Shown: piece after piece, positions 8,166 to 19,024 of the stretch | Position numbering within the stretch: position 1 is the first letter of the stretch | Layout of the letters: the number at the start of each line of letters is the position of its first letter | Assembly (NCBI GenBank): GCA_040882465.1 | Contig: JBBEBG010000040.1 | Span: 97,061-161,060 of the forward strand | Origin: Gemmatimonadota bacterium | GTDB taxonomy: Bacteria > Gemmatimonadota > Gemmatimonadetes > Longimicrobiales > Gaopeijiaceae | Direction: 5' to 3' | Length of the DNA: 64,000 nt | Notes under the pieces: generated by a model | Told to the model about the DNA's origin: nothing | Databases searched by the model: none | What the model saw: the letters and a program-made list of their open reading frames with translations, nothing else | Position numbers and translations under genes: made by a program

Positions 8166-8932
8166 TCTTCCCCCGCGTAAAATTTCATGGCCGCAGAGAC
8201 GAATTCCGCGAGGCCGGGACGATTGCGCTCGAAGAAGGCGCGGAATCGAGCGTCCTCTAGATACAACGCCGCGAGCCCCCGGTAAACCTCTCCGGTGACC
8301 GGAAAGAAGTGTTCGATGTGACGCCAGTGGCGTGCCACCACCCCCTGCACCTCGGGATCTGTGGCGTCCCGCCCGGCAAGCGCCGAAAAGTCGGCATAGA
8401 TCCGGTCGCCCTCCGCCTGCACCAGCGTCCACTCGCCCTTCGTCATCTTCCGTACCTTCCGGTTCGACTCGGCGACGAGCTCCTCTCCGTACTTCTCGGC
8501 CGCTTCCCGTTCGAGCGCGCGCCCCTCCTCCTTCGACGCGAATCCCGCGTAAAGTTCTTCGTCGGCCACGAGACTTCTGTCTTCCGATGTCATCCCGTCC
8601 TCCTCCAGTCTTTGAATCGTTCGATCCACGGTCGTGCGGAGGTGGCGAAGCCGTTCGATCCTCTGCTCGATCAACCTTCCATGATTCCGGAGCGCCTCGA
8701 CACGATCGAAGGTCGGGTCGTCCAGGACCTCTCCGATCTGAGCCAGGGTGAAATCGAGCTCCCTGAAGAATAGGATCTGCTGGAGCCGCAGAAGATCCTC
8801 CTCACCGTACTTCCGATATCCCGCCGCCGTCCGCCTGGACGGAACGAGAAGGCCGATTCTATCGTAGTGATGGAGCGTTCGGACGGTGATCCCGGCCATG
8901 CGGGCCAACGTTCGGACGGTGTAGTCGCGCAT
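8162..8932 (-). CDS. MerR-family regulator with TipAS-type ligand domain
   Basis: A 256-residue regulator. Residues 1-70 are a MerR winged helix (YTVRTLARMAGITVRTLHHY, then DRIGLLVPSRR), followed by the long dimerisation helix and, from about residue 120, a TipAS domain (EELYAGFASKEEGRALEREA). TipAS domains bind peptide antibiotics covalently or other hydrophobic compounds non-covalently. Of two close start codons, the ATG at 8932 is preferred because GGAGG lies 7 nt upstream; the ATG at 8938 is only 1 nt from it. The stop overlaps the start of the cytochrome gene, indicating an operon. A 19-bp-spaced promoter typical of MerR targets lies upstream, consistent with autoregulation. Confidence 0.9.
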   Translation of the reverse strand: MRDYTVRTLARMAGITVRTLHHYDRIGLLVPSRRTAAGYRKYGEEDLLRLQQILFFRELDFTLAQIGEVLDDPTFDRVEALRNHGRLIEQRIERLRHLRTTVDRTIQRLEEDGMTSEDRSLVADEELYAGFASKEEGRALEREAAEKYGEELVAESNRKVRKMTKGEWTLVQAEGDRIYADFSALAGRDATDPEVQGVVARHWRHIEHFFPVTGEVYRGLAALYLEDARFRAFFERNRPGLAEFVSAAMKFYAGEE

Positions 8933-8962
8933 CGCCATTCCTCCGCGCCCTCAGGGTAAGCC

Positions 8963-11526
<2,564 letters not shown>

Positions 11527-11702
11527 TCAATTGAAGGTTACCGAAGGGCGACCGCGGACGCCATGCCGAAGGTCCCGCGCTCGGGATTCGGACGTGCGAG
11601 TGACGGGGTGGCGAGCGAGTCGAGCTCCGAAGTATCTTTTCCTGGGCGATATGAGGCGGGCGCGCACCCCGCATTGGAATCCACTCGGAGTGAGATCACG
11701 AG

Positions 11703-12545
11703 ATGGCAAGGCGGACCTTCCCGTTGCGCGAATGCGCTCTGGCCCTCGCGGTGCTCGGGGTCGCGGTCCCGGCCGCGCCCCAAGCGATCGAGCTTCAGGA
11801 CCGTCCCTTCAACGAACAAGTCCTGAGGGAGCAAGGACAGCCGGTCGTTCCGGTCTACGAAGGATGGTACGAAGAAGAGGATGGGACGAAGCGCCTCTGT
11901 TTTGGTTACCTGAACGCGAACACGGAGGAATCGCTCGAGATTCCGATGGGTCCGCAGAACTTCATCGAGCCCGCTTCATTCGACGGGGTGCAGCCGACAC
12001 ATTTCCGGCCCGTCCCGCCGCGAAACTACCGCCGCGACTATTGTGTCTTTACAATCACCTGGCCCGAGGGCTTCGGCGACGAGGACCGGATCCGCTGGAC
12101 GCTCCAGAGCCGGGGGAGCCCCCTGACCGCGCCGGGGCACGTCGGCGCCGCGTACGAACTCGACAACTTCGCCTCTCCCGGGAGGGGCGATTTCGCGCCG
12201 GTCCTGCGCTTCGGGTCCGACGGACCTTCGGCGGAGGGAAGGACCGGTGTTTGGGTCGGCCCCGTCTCGGCCCGCGTGGGCGTACCGCTCCAGATCGACG
12301 TCCAGGTCGAGCATCCCCTCCCGGGGAGCTGGCTCCTCTGGGCGAAACACACGGGCCCGGGCGACGTCGCCTTCAGCGCGCATGAGTTTCGGGTGGGCGA
12401 GGCAGACGGAAAGGGCACCACGATGGCAACCTTCAGTGCCCCAGGAACTTACGTAATTCGTGTTCAGGCCGTGAACAGTCTGGGCTCTTTCGACTTTTAT
12501 TGTTGCTGGACGAACGGATATCTGGAAGTTACTGTGGAGCAGTAG
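11703..12545 (+). CDS. exported protein of unknown function
   Basis: A 280-residue protein with a signal peptide (REC ALALAVLGVAVPAAP region, cleavage near PQAIELQ). The N-terminal half contains YEGWYEEEDGTKRLCFGYLN and RRDYCVFTITWPEGFGDEDR. The C-terminal half ends in a strand-rich, immunoglobulin/PKD-like segment (TFSAPGTYVIRVQAVNSLGS) with a CC pair in FDFYCCWTNGY. I do not recognise a named family. It lies 43 nt upstream of the cytochrome/copper monooxygenase-like gene on the same strand and may be cotranscribed with it, which would place it in a periplasmic redox or substrate-binding role, but this is inference. Confidence 0.75.
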   Translation: MARRTFPLRECALALAVLGVAVPAAPQAIELQDRPFNEQVLREQGQPVVPVYEGWYEEEDGTKRLCFGYLNANTEESLEIPMGPQNFIEPASFDGVQPTHFRPVPPRNYRRDYCVFTITWPEGFGDEDRIRWTLQSRGSPLTAPGHVGAAYELDNFASPGRGDFAPVLRFGSDGPSAEGRTGVWVGPVSARVGVPLQIDVQVEHPLPGSWLLWAKHTGPGDVAFSAHEFRVGEADGKGTTMATFSAPGTYVIRVQAVNSLGSFDFYCCWTNGYLEVTVEQ

Positions 12546-12588
12546 CCCTACTGGTGTGTGGAAGAATCCATTCGCGAGGAGCGCGTCC

Positions 12589-13965
12589 ATGAGCGTAGGG
12601 AAGACCATGGGTCAACGGCGGGGCTCCAGGGGACTCCTGATGGGTGTCCCCTTCGCCGTTATGGCCCTCTTCTTCGCGGCTGTGCCCGCGTCGGCGGACG
12701 ACCCGCCCGCCGACATTCCGACTTTCTCGAAGGACATCGCCCCCATCCTCCAGGCCTCCTGCCAGCAATGCCATCAGGAGACTGGAATGGCCCCGATGTC
12801 GCTCGTCACTTTCGACGAGGTTCGCCCGTGGGCTCCGGTCATCAAGGAGCGCGTGGTGAACCGCGAGATGCCGCCCTGGCACCTGGACCGGACGGTCGGC
12901 GTTCAGGAGTACGAGAACGATCCGTCGCTCACCGATGAGCAGATCGATCTCGTCGCGCGCTGGGTGGACGGTGGGGCTCCAGAGGGCGACCCCGCGGACC
13001 TCCCGCCGCCGGTCGCGGCGATCGTGCCGGGGGGAGCCTGGCAGCTCCAGGCGCGCCTCGGGCGGCCGCCGGACCTCATCATCCGCTCCGATCCCTTCAC
13101 GCTCGAGGCGAACGGGATGGACCAGTGGTGGCGTCCGCGCGTCGCGTTCGAGGGATTCGACGAAGAGAAGTGGATCATGGCCGCCGAGTTCAAGCCGGCC
13201 TTTCCGCTCGGGCAGAAAGTCGTCCACCACGGCCACGCTAACCTCGTGCAGGAGGGTCAGGGCACTCGGGGCGTCGCCCGGTACGGCGTCGGAAAGACCT
13301 GGGAGATCTTTCCCGAAGACGTCGGGATGCGGATCGCTCCGGGGGGCGGCACGATCAGCTGGGACCTCCACTACTGGCCCACCGGGGTACGGGTGGAAGA
13401 CGATGTCGTGGAGGCGGGGCTCTGGTTCTATCCCACGGACGCGCCTCCGACGCGCGAGACGCGCGGCGAAGTGATGATCCTCGTGGACCGCTCCGAGGAA
13501 CGGCCGCGCGGGGTGGACATCATCATCCCGCCCCACGGGTACCAGACGCTCCAGGGCGTCCACGTCCTTCAGCAGCCGACCGTCCTCCATTCGTTCCGCC
13601 CGCACGCGCACATGCGGGGGAAGGAAATGTCCATGGAGGCGATTTATCCGGACGGACGCCGGGAGATGCTGAGCAAGGTAGACCGGTACGATCACTTTTG
13701 GCAGCTCGCCTACCAGTACGCGGAGCAATCCCGGCCGATTCTCCCTCGGGGGACTGTCCTCCTCTTCACGACGGTCTTCGACAACACGACCAACAATCCT
13801 ATCAATCCGGATCCCGATCAGTGGGTCACTTTCGGACAGCGCGGTGTGGATGAAATGTCCCACGCCTGGGTCGGGATGACGTATCTCGACGACGCGTCTT
13901 ACGAGCAGCTTCTCGCCGAGCGGGAAGCCCAGCGAAGGCTCGCGAGCGTGATCGACGACGACTGA
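12589..13965 (+). CDS. cytochrome c / copper type II monooxygenase-like fusion, exported
   Basis: A protein of about 458 residues with a signal peptide, a c-type haem motif (CQQCHQETGMAPMSL) and a long domain resembling peptidylglycine hydroxylating monooxygenase (PHM) and dopamine hydroxylase. All six expected copper ligands can be placed: a His pair in KVVHHGHANL and His in WDLHYWPTG for one copper; His-x-His in RPHAHMRGKEM and Met in GVDEMSHAWVGM for the other. Family members use ascorbate or another electron donor to hydroxylate C-H bonds; here the fused haem could feed electrons. The ATG at 12589 follows GAGGAG; the ATG at 12607 is an alternative. A strong terminator follows the stop. 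Substrate unknown. Confidence 0.87.
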   Translation: MSVGKTMGQRRGSRGLLMGVPFAVMALFFAAVPASADDPPADIPTFSKDIAPILQASCQQCHQETGMAPMSLVTFDEVRPWAPVIKERVVNREMPPWHLDRTVGVQEYENDPSLTDEQIDLVARWVDGGAPEGDPADLPPPVAAIVPGGAWQLQARLGRPPDLIIRSDPFTLEANGMDQWWRPRVAFEGFDEEKWIMAAEFKPAFPLGQKVVHHGHANLVQEGQGTRGVARYGVGKTWEIFPEDVGMRIAPGGGTISWDLHYWPTGVRVEDDVVEAGLWFYPTDAPPTRETRGEVMILVDRSEERPRGVDIIIPPHGYQTLQGVHVLQQPTVLHSFRPHAHMRGKEMSMEAIYPDGRREMLSKVDRYDHFWQLAYQYAEQSRPILPRGTVLLFTTVFDNTTNNPINPDPDQWVTFGQRGVDEMSHAWVGMTYLDDASYEQLLAEREAQRRLASVIDDD

Positions 13966-13973
13966 CTTCGAAA

Positions 13974-14015
13974 ACGGGCCTCCCGGGGAGCTCCCCGGGA
14001 GGCCCGTTTTTTTTT
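13974..14015 (+). terminator. strong intrinsic terminator
   Basis: A perfect 17-bp inverted repeat (13974-13990 with 13991-14007) is followed by nine T residues at 14007-14015. It lies just after the stop of the copper monooxygenase-like gene at 13965 and only 11 nt before the aldehyde dehydrogenase ATG. Confidence 0.95.
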
Positions 14016-14026
14016 CTCCCTCTCCC

Positions 14027-15394
14027 ATGCCGTTTCCCGTCATAGACCCGAGCACCGGAGCGACCCTCCGGGAAATTCCCGAGACGTCGCCGGAGGCGGT
14101 GTCCCGCATCCTCTCTTCCGCGGATACGGCGTTTCGCAGATGGCGAAGGTCGGAATTTTCCGAACGTACCGCGCTCCTGGAGAGAGCGGCCGCACTCGTC
14201 CGGAGACGCGTTGACGCCTGGGCCGGCCTCATGGCGGAGGAGATGGGGAAGCCGCTCCCGCAGGGACGGTCCGAAGCCGAGAAGTGCGCCTGGGTCTGCG
14301 AACATTACGCCGAGGAGGGCCCGAAGGCGCTCGCGCCCGAGCTCGTCGAGACGGACGCGACCAGTAGCACCATCCGTTTCGAGCCGCTGGGTGTCGTCCT
14401 CGCGATCATGCCCTGGAACTTCCCCTTCTGGCAGGTCTTCCGGTTCGCGGCGCCCGCGCTGATGGCCGGAAACGCGGTCGTCCTCAAACATGCGCGGAAC
14501 GTCCCGGGGTGCGCGGAGGCGGTCGTCCGTCTCTTTGAGGAGGCGGGCGCGCCGGAAGGGCTTCTTCAGGGCGTCTTTCTCGACGACGACGCGGCCGAAG
14601 CGCTCATCGACCGCCGGGAGATTCGCGCCGTCACCCTCACCGGAAGCACACGCGCGGGGCGGGCGGTGGCCTCCAGGGCGGGAGCGGCACTGAAGAAGAC
14701 GGTCCTCGAGCTGGGCGGGAGCGATCCATATCTCATCCTCGCGGACGCCGATCTTGACCTAACCGCGAGCGCCTGCGTCGTGAGCCGGATGAACAACGCC
14801 GGCCAGAGCTGCATCGCGGCGAAGCGCCTCATCGTCGTGGACGCGCGGAAGGAGGAGCTCGAGGCGCGCGTGCTGGAGGCGCTCCGGAGCGTGAAGGTCG
14901 GTGACCCGCGCACGCCCGGGACCCAGGTGGGTCCCCTGGCGCGCGAAGACCTTCGGCGGGCGCTCCATCGACAGGTCGCGGAGAGCGTGGAATCCGGAGC
15001 GCGGCTTCTCCTGGGAGGCGAGATTCCGGAGGGCCCGGGATGGTTCTATCCACCGACACTCCTGACGGAGGTGGGGCCCGGGATGCCCGCGTACGAGGAG
15101 GAGCTCTTCGGCCCGGTCGTGGCGATCGTACCGGTCCGAGACGAGGCGGAAGCCATTCGGGTCGCGAACGATTCGGACTTCGGACTCGGGGGAGGGGTCT
15201 TCACCTCGGACGTGGCTCGAGGAGAGCGAATCGCGGGCGCCGAGCTCGAGGCGGGATTCGTGGCCGTGAACGACTTCGTGCGATCCGATCCTCGGCTCCC
15301 TTTCGGCGGGATCAAGGATTCCGGCTATGGGCGGGAGCTCGGGACCTTCGGGATTCGCGAGTTCGTGAACGTGAAGACCGTCTGGGTCCGGTAG
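14027..15394 (+). CDS. NAD(P)-dependent aldehyde dehydrogenase, succinate-semialdehyde type
   Basis: A 455-residue aldehyde dehydrogenase. The cofactor/substrate motif MPWNFPFWQVFRFAAPAL, the general-base glutamate in LELGGSDP and the catalytic cysteine in NNAGQSCIAAKR are intact, as is the C-terminal PFGGIKDSGYGRELG. The length and the Sad/GabD-like opening (VIDPSTGATLREIPETS) fit enzymes that oxidise succinate semialdehyde to succinate, although other aldehydes are possible. The ATG is 11 nt after a terminator's T-run and has no Shine-Dalgarno sequence, so the transcript may be leaderless. It stands alone, and no GABA transaminase is nearby. Confidence 0.9.
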   Translation: MPFPVIDPSTGATLREIPETSPEAVSRILSSADTAFRRWRRSEFSERTALLERAAALVRRRVDAWAGLMAEEMGKPLPQGRSEAEKCAWVCEHYAEEGPKALAPELVETDATSSTIRFEPLGVVLAIMPWNFPFWQVFRFAAPALMAGNAVVLKHARNVPGCAEAVVRLFEEAGAPEGLLQGVFLDDDAAEALIDRREIRAVTLTGSTRAGRAVASRAGAALKKTVLELGGSDPYLILADADLDLTASACVVSRMNNAGQSCIAAKRLIVVDARKEELEARVLEALRSVKVGDPRTPGTQVGPLAREDLRRALHRQVAESVESGARLLLGGEIPEGPGWFYPPTLLTEVGPGMPAYEEELFGPVVAIVPVRDEAEAIRVANDSDFGLGGGVFTSDVARGERIAGAELEAGFVAVNDFVRSDPRLPFGGIKDSGYGRELGTFGIREFVNVKTVWVR

Positions 15395-15543
15395 GATCGG
15401 TCCGCCGCGGGGAACATCGTGGAGATCCCGCTGTAGGAAGAATCAGGACCTCGTCCGGCATTCCCCCTGATGCCGGTTCGAGTTCCGGGCCCCCGGGACC
15501 AGGACACTGGCTCCGGGGGTTCATGCGTTTTGGCGCCCCGTCT

Positions 15544-16020
15544 TCACTCCTTTCCGAGCTCCACCACCTCTGTCGCGATCCCCCGCGCCGTGAGCGTCGC
15601 GTACACGATCGAGGGCGGAAATCCCTTCAGCCTGTCCCCGCAACACCCCGGATTCACCGCGAGGACGGTTCCCACCCGCTTGATCGTCGGGACATGCGTG
15701 TGTCCGAAGACGACGAGGGATGCGTCGGCGTAGGCCTCGGCGAGCGCCTCCGGAGCCGGCACGCCGAACTGGTGCCCATGCACGACCACGATAGAGCGCC
15801 CTTCCCAGTTGCGACGCGCGATTTCGGGGAGGCGGCCCCGGACGTCGAAGCCGTCCGTGTTCCCCCATACCGCGGTGAGCGGGGCGACCGCTTCGAGCTG
15901 GACGAGGAGGGAGGCGGGACCGATGTCGCCCGCGTGGACGATCTGATCCATGCCCTCGAGGAGGGGAAAAAGCTCCGGCCGAAGCAGTCCATGCGAGTCG
16001 GAGAGGATCGCCAACTTCAT
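15544..16020 (-). CDS. YfcE/MJ0936-type metallophosphoesterase
   Basis: A 158-residue calcineurin-like phosphoesterase. The dimetal motifs are in order: ILSDSHG (D-x-H), VHAGDIG (GD), VWGNTDG (GN-D), VVVHGHQFG (GH) and VFGHTHVP (GHTH). Small proteins of this group are Mn/Ni phosphodiesterases with poorly known natural substrates. The start ATG overlaps the stop of the upstream glycosyltransferase by 4 nt, so the two are translationally coupled. No signal peptide is present, so it is cytosolic. The gap between its stop and the aldehyde dehydrogenase (15395-15543) holds only small hairpins such as 15455-15476. Confidence 0.92.
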   Translation of the reverse strand: MKLAILSDSHGLLRPELFPLLEGMDQIVHAGDIGPASLLVQLEAVAPLTAVWGNTDGFDVRGRLPEIARRNWEGRSIVVVHGHQFGVPAPEALAEAYADASLVVFGHTHVPTIKRVGTVLAVNPGCCGDRLKGFPPSIVYATLTARGIATEVVELGKE

Positions 16021-17117
16021 CGGGCGTGTCCCACTGTCGCCGGGAGTGTGGCTTCGAGAAAATTGGTCGCAACTTTCGGGAGGTCGAACTCTCGGGCTCG
16101 CCGGATGCCGGCGGCTCCCATCCGCTCGCGGGCGGCGCCGTCTCTCAGGAGGAAAATCAGCGCCTCGGCGAGCGGGCCCGGTTCACCTTCCGGAACGAGG
16201 AGCCCGGCCCCGCCATCGGGGACGACTTCCGGGACCGCGCCCGCCCGGGAGGCGACGATCGGAAGTCCTGCGGCCATCGCTTCCAAGAAGGCGATGCCGA
16301 AGCCCTCCTGCTTCGAAGGAAGGCAGAAGACGTGGGCTTCGAAGTAGCTCCGGTGGACAGCCTCATCCTCTGGAATCGCACCCTGAAAAGTCACGGCATC
16401 TTCAATCCGAAGCTCACGCGCGACCGCCCTGAGGCGGGGAAGCTCGGGCCCGCCGCCGATGACCCGGAGGTGGACCGCCGGGACGGCTCTGCGCACCATG
16501 GGGAAGGCACGCAGGAGGGTGGCCGTGTCTTTTCTGGGATACTGCCGGGCCACCGACAGGATGGTCGGGCGGCGGGGGGGGAGGGGCGCCGATCCGCGCA
16601 ACTCGTCCCACGCCGTCATTTCGATCGGCTCGGGCACGATGCGGATCCGTTCCCTCGGGATTCCGTACCTCCCTTCGATGAATCGCGCCGAATAATCGCT
16701 GGGCACGAGGACGCGGTCCGCCGACTCCGCGTTCCGCCGCTCGAAGGCGGCAAGCGTGGAGAGGAGCAGCCGCTCGGCTCCCGACCGGGAAAACCGGGCC
16801 TCGTCCGCCGCGACTCCTTTGAGCGAGACCAGGTAGCGGGAAGCCGCGGGACGGGAGGCGGACCATCGCCAACCGTCCAGGTCGAAGCCGACGACGAGAT
16901 CGTCCGACGGCCGACCCCGCAGGAGGGAGGGGAGCCGAAGATTGAAGGCGGCCCGGGAGCGAAGGGTCGGAGGGCCGGCCTGGGGCCGAAGCACCTCCAC
17001 ATGGTGCCCGAGGTCGCGGAGCCCCCGCCCGAGCGTCGAGATCCCGACGGCCGTTCCCGACCCCTCGTGCGCGGAAGGATGCCAGGAGTCGAGGAAAACG
17101 ATCCGGAGCGGATCCAC
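16017..17117 (-). CDS. GT4-family glycosyltransferase
   Basis: A 366-residue retaining glycosyltransferase of GT-B fold (glycosyltransferase group 1). The N-terminal domain has the glycine-rich donor loop region (HEGSGTAVGISTLGRGL). The C-terminal domain shows ILSVARQYPRKDTATLLRAF, GGGPELPRLR and the E-x7-E motif in SKQEGFGIAFLEAMAAG followed by LPIVAS. Such enzymes move sugars from nucleotide donors to polysaccharides or lipids at the inner face of the membrane. It uses a GTG start and is flanked by the pterin dehydratase (7 nt upstream) and the phosphoesterase (4-nt overlap). Substrate cannot be told from the sequence. Confidence 0.92.
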   Translation of the reverse strand: MDPLRIVFLDSWHPSAHEGSGTAVGISTLGRGLRDLGHHVEVLRPQAGPPTLRSRAAFNLRLPSLLRGRPSDDLVVGFDLDGWRWSASRPAASRYLVSLKGVAADEARFSRSGAERLLLSTLAAFERRNAESADRVLVPSDYSARFIEGRYGIPRERIRIVPEPIEMTAWDELRGSAPLPPRRPTILSVARQYPRKDTATLLRAFPMVRRAVPAVHLRVIGGGPELPRLRAVARELRIEDAVTFQGAIPEDEAVHRSYFEAHVFCLPSKQEGFGIAFLEAMAAGLPIVASRAGAVPEVVPDGGAGLLVPEGEPGPLAEALIFLLRDGAARERMGAAGIRRAREFDLPKVATNFLEATLPATVGHAR

Positions 17118-17124
17118 GCGGGCG

Positions 17125-17451
17125 TCAGGCCAGGGTATCGAGCCGCGCGGCGAGGATGAAGTCGTTCTCGCTGAGTCCGCCGATCGAATGCGTCCAGATC
17201 GTCACCCTGGCGGCCCCCCAGGTGATCGCGATGTCCGGGTGGTGACCCTCGGCTTCGGCCGCACCTCCCGCCCGGTTCGCGAAAGCCAGGGCACCCATGA
17301 AGTCGTCGAACTCGAACTTTCCCTCGATGTGGTGGTCGTCCACGACCGACCACCGATCAGAGATCGCCGCGAGGTATGGGTCGAGTGCGTCGCCCTCGAG
17401 GGGCGGCGTCCCCTTGGGCAGGGACGTGCAGTGGCGTGAGAGAAGGTCCAT
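17125..17451 (-). CDS. pterin-4a-carbinolamine dehydratase
   Basis: A small cytosolic enzyme of 108 residues (PCD/DCoH family). It dehydrates 4a-hydroxytetrahydrobiopterin during recycling of the aromatic-hydroxylase cofactor; in bacteria it may instead have a moonlighting role. The signature EGHHPDIAITWGAARVTIWT, then HSIGGLSENDFILA, contains the conserved His-His-Pro and later Thr-His. The start at 17451 gives the usual family length; extension to 17544 adds only low-complexity sequence. No phenylalanine hydroxylase is adjacent. It lies 7 nt upstream of the glycosyltransferase and is probably the first gene of that three-gene unit. Confidence 0.9.
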   Translation of the reverse strand: MDLLSRHCTSLPKGTPPLEGDALDPYLAAISDRWSVVDDHHIEGKFEFDDFMGALAFANRAGGAAEAEGHHPDIAITWGAARVTIWTHSIGGLSENDFILAARLDTLA

Positions 17452-17597
17452 GGGGTCGGCTACCCGGGAGGGAGAGCTCGGGTCCTGGCACGCAGGTGAA
17501 CGAAATGACCCGTTGCGGGGAGCGTGGCGTGGGGCGAGAAACAAAAAGTAGTGCCCCGCTCCTCCTCGCTCCTCTGACCATCGTCGCGCGACGCCGG

Positions 17598-18113
17598 ATG
17601 GATGCAGGGCGGGAACAGTTCGCCCGAGGGTGCAAGGAGGGAAGTGGAATCTGCCTCGACCTCGTGGCCATCGCGCTCCGGGAGCCGGTTGTGGCCACCG
17701 ACCTCCTCCGAGGCATACCGACGGTGGTGCTGGATCCGGCCACCGGTGGATTTCGGCGCCTCGCCGGCGCCGGGTGCCTGCTGATCTTTCTCAACCACGA
17801 CATCGAGCCGATCATCTCGTTCAATCCCGGGGGCCCGGCCTCTCGGATCGGGGCCCAGTACGCGGCCGGCTCGGCGCTCGCCTCCCCGACGAGGAGGGCG
17901 AACACGCCGCTTCCTCGGACTGGCCTGCTCAACCGGCTCGGGAGCGAAGTCGCTGCAGGGACGATCCGTGGGCTCGAGGTCTACCTCTCGCCGCGGGACG
18001 TCCCGGACGAGATCATGTTCGGTCCGCGCAAGTGGGCTCTCTGGCCGGCCTCAACGACGGGATACCTGGCACGGTGCGGCGCGATCGTCGTCTGGACCGC
18101 GGACCAGCGGTGA
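17598..18113 (+). CDS. hypothetical protein, possible gene remnant
   Basis: A 171-codon frame with no clear ribosome site. It includes ALREPVVATDLLRGIPTVVL and ends LARCGAIVVWTADQR. The tail weakly recalls the soluble C-terminus of GT39-type membrane glycosyltransferases, but the membrane helices that should precede it are absent, so it could be a leftover fragment. Upstream in the same frame the sequence is low-complexity and overlaps the pterin dehydratase on the other strand. It ends 18 nt from the convergent FAH-fold gene. I am not confident that it is expressed. Confidence 0.35.
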   Translation: MDAGREQFARGCKEGSGICLDLVAIALREPVVATDLLRGIPTVVLDPATGGFRRLAGAGCLLIFLNHDIEPIISFNPGGPASRIGAQYAAGSALASPTRRANTPLPRTGLLNRLGSEVAAGTIRGLEVYLSPRDVPDEIMFGPRKWALWPASTTGYLARCGAIVVWTADQR

Positions 18114-18131
18114 GGGATCCCGCGCCCGCCC

Positions 18132-19004
18132 TCAGGGCGTGTGGGGTGGCGGAAGCGTCAAGGCCACCGGCGGAGCCGCGGCGACAGAATTCCTGAGCGT
18201 TCCGACTCCCGATACCTCGACCTCGAAGTTGTCCCCCGGCTGGAGCGCCACGGTGAATTCCGCTCCGGCGGTGCCGGCGAATACGACGTCGCCGGGATTC
18301 AGCGTCATGTACCGCGAGATGTAGCTGACCACCTCGTTCGGACTCCAGATCATCTCCGACGTGCGGACCGGCTGAAGGGCCGTGCCGTTGTGCCGTCCGG
18401 TGATCGTGAGGTTGTCGTAGTCCACGCCGCTCACTACCGCGGGCCCCATCGGCTTGAAGGTATCCGTCCCCTTGGCGCGGGCCCACTGGCCCGTCCGCCA
18501 ATCCATCGCGGTGACGTCCACCGCCGGGGCCACGCCGAGGATATGTTGCCCCGCTTGTTCTGGTGAGACATTTCGAGCGATGCTCCCGATCACGATCGCG
18601 AGTGTCGCCTCGGCCCGAACATTCTCCGCCTCCACCGGCCGAAGGATTGGAGAGCCGTGTCCCGTGAGCGCCCGGGGCGGAATCGTGACAAGCGTGGGCC
18701 GCTCGCGCGGCTGCCCGGTCACGCCACTCGGATAATTCACGTTCAGGACGATCGTCGTCTTCGGCGTCGCGGGAGCGAGCAAGGCGACGGACGAAAGCGC
18801 GACGGACTGACCTGTCCGCGTCCCGCCTGCGTACGGTGCGGCGCTGAGCCGCTGAATCGTCTCGCCTTCGAGCACGCCCCACGCGTCGGCCATCCCGTCC
18901 TGGAAGCGGACGTACCGCGTGACTTGGGCGTCGAGAGAGGGGGCGCCGGCCGCGAGCAGCGCGGCGACGAGGAGCGCACCCCGCAGCATCGTTCTGCGAT
19001 TCAC
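18132..19004 (-). CDS. exported FAH-fold protein with altered metal site (copy 2)
   Basis: A 290-residue relative of the exported FAH-fold proteins, starting at a GTG (19004) with GGAGG 9 nt upstream. It has a signal peptide (MLRGALLVAALLAAGAPSLD). The C-terminal block LNPGDVVFAGTAGAEFTV matches the family. However, the metal motif that reads YEAEM in copy 1 and YEAEA in copy 3 is RAEATL here, so the second glutamate is threonine; the Asp region is APAVDVTAM rather than AGNDVSER. It may be a non-catalytic or altered-specificity paralogue. It is downstream of copy 3 with a 20-nt gap and is probably cotranscribed. A proline-rich tail (LTLPPPHTP) ends the protein. Confidence 0.85.
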   Translation of the reverse strand: MNRRTMLRGALLVAALLAAGAPSLDAQVTRYVRFQDGMADAWGVLEGETIQRLSAAPYAGGTRTGQSVALSSVALLAPATPKTTIVLNVNYPSGVTGQPRERPTLVTIPPRALTGHGSPILRPVEAENVRAEATLAIVIGSIARNVSPEQAGQHILGVAPAVDVTAMDWRTGQWARAKGTDTFKPMGPAVVSGVDYDNLTITGRHNGTALQPVRTSEMIWSPNEVVSYISRYMTLNPGDVVFAGTAGAEFTVALQPGDNFEVEVSGVGTLRNSVAAAPPVALTLPPPHTP

Positions 19005-19024
19005 TTTGGATTTCCTCCGCTGGG

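Noticed and set aside
15455-15476. Terminator after the aldehyde dehydrogenase
   Set aside because: The 7-bp stem with an 8-nt loop has no T-run and sits 60 nt downstream; too weak to call.
17376-17597. N-terminal extension of the 17598 frame
   Set aside because: It is low-complexity, Gly/Arg-rich and overlaps the real pterin dehydratase gene on the other strand.
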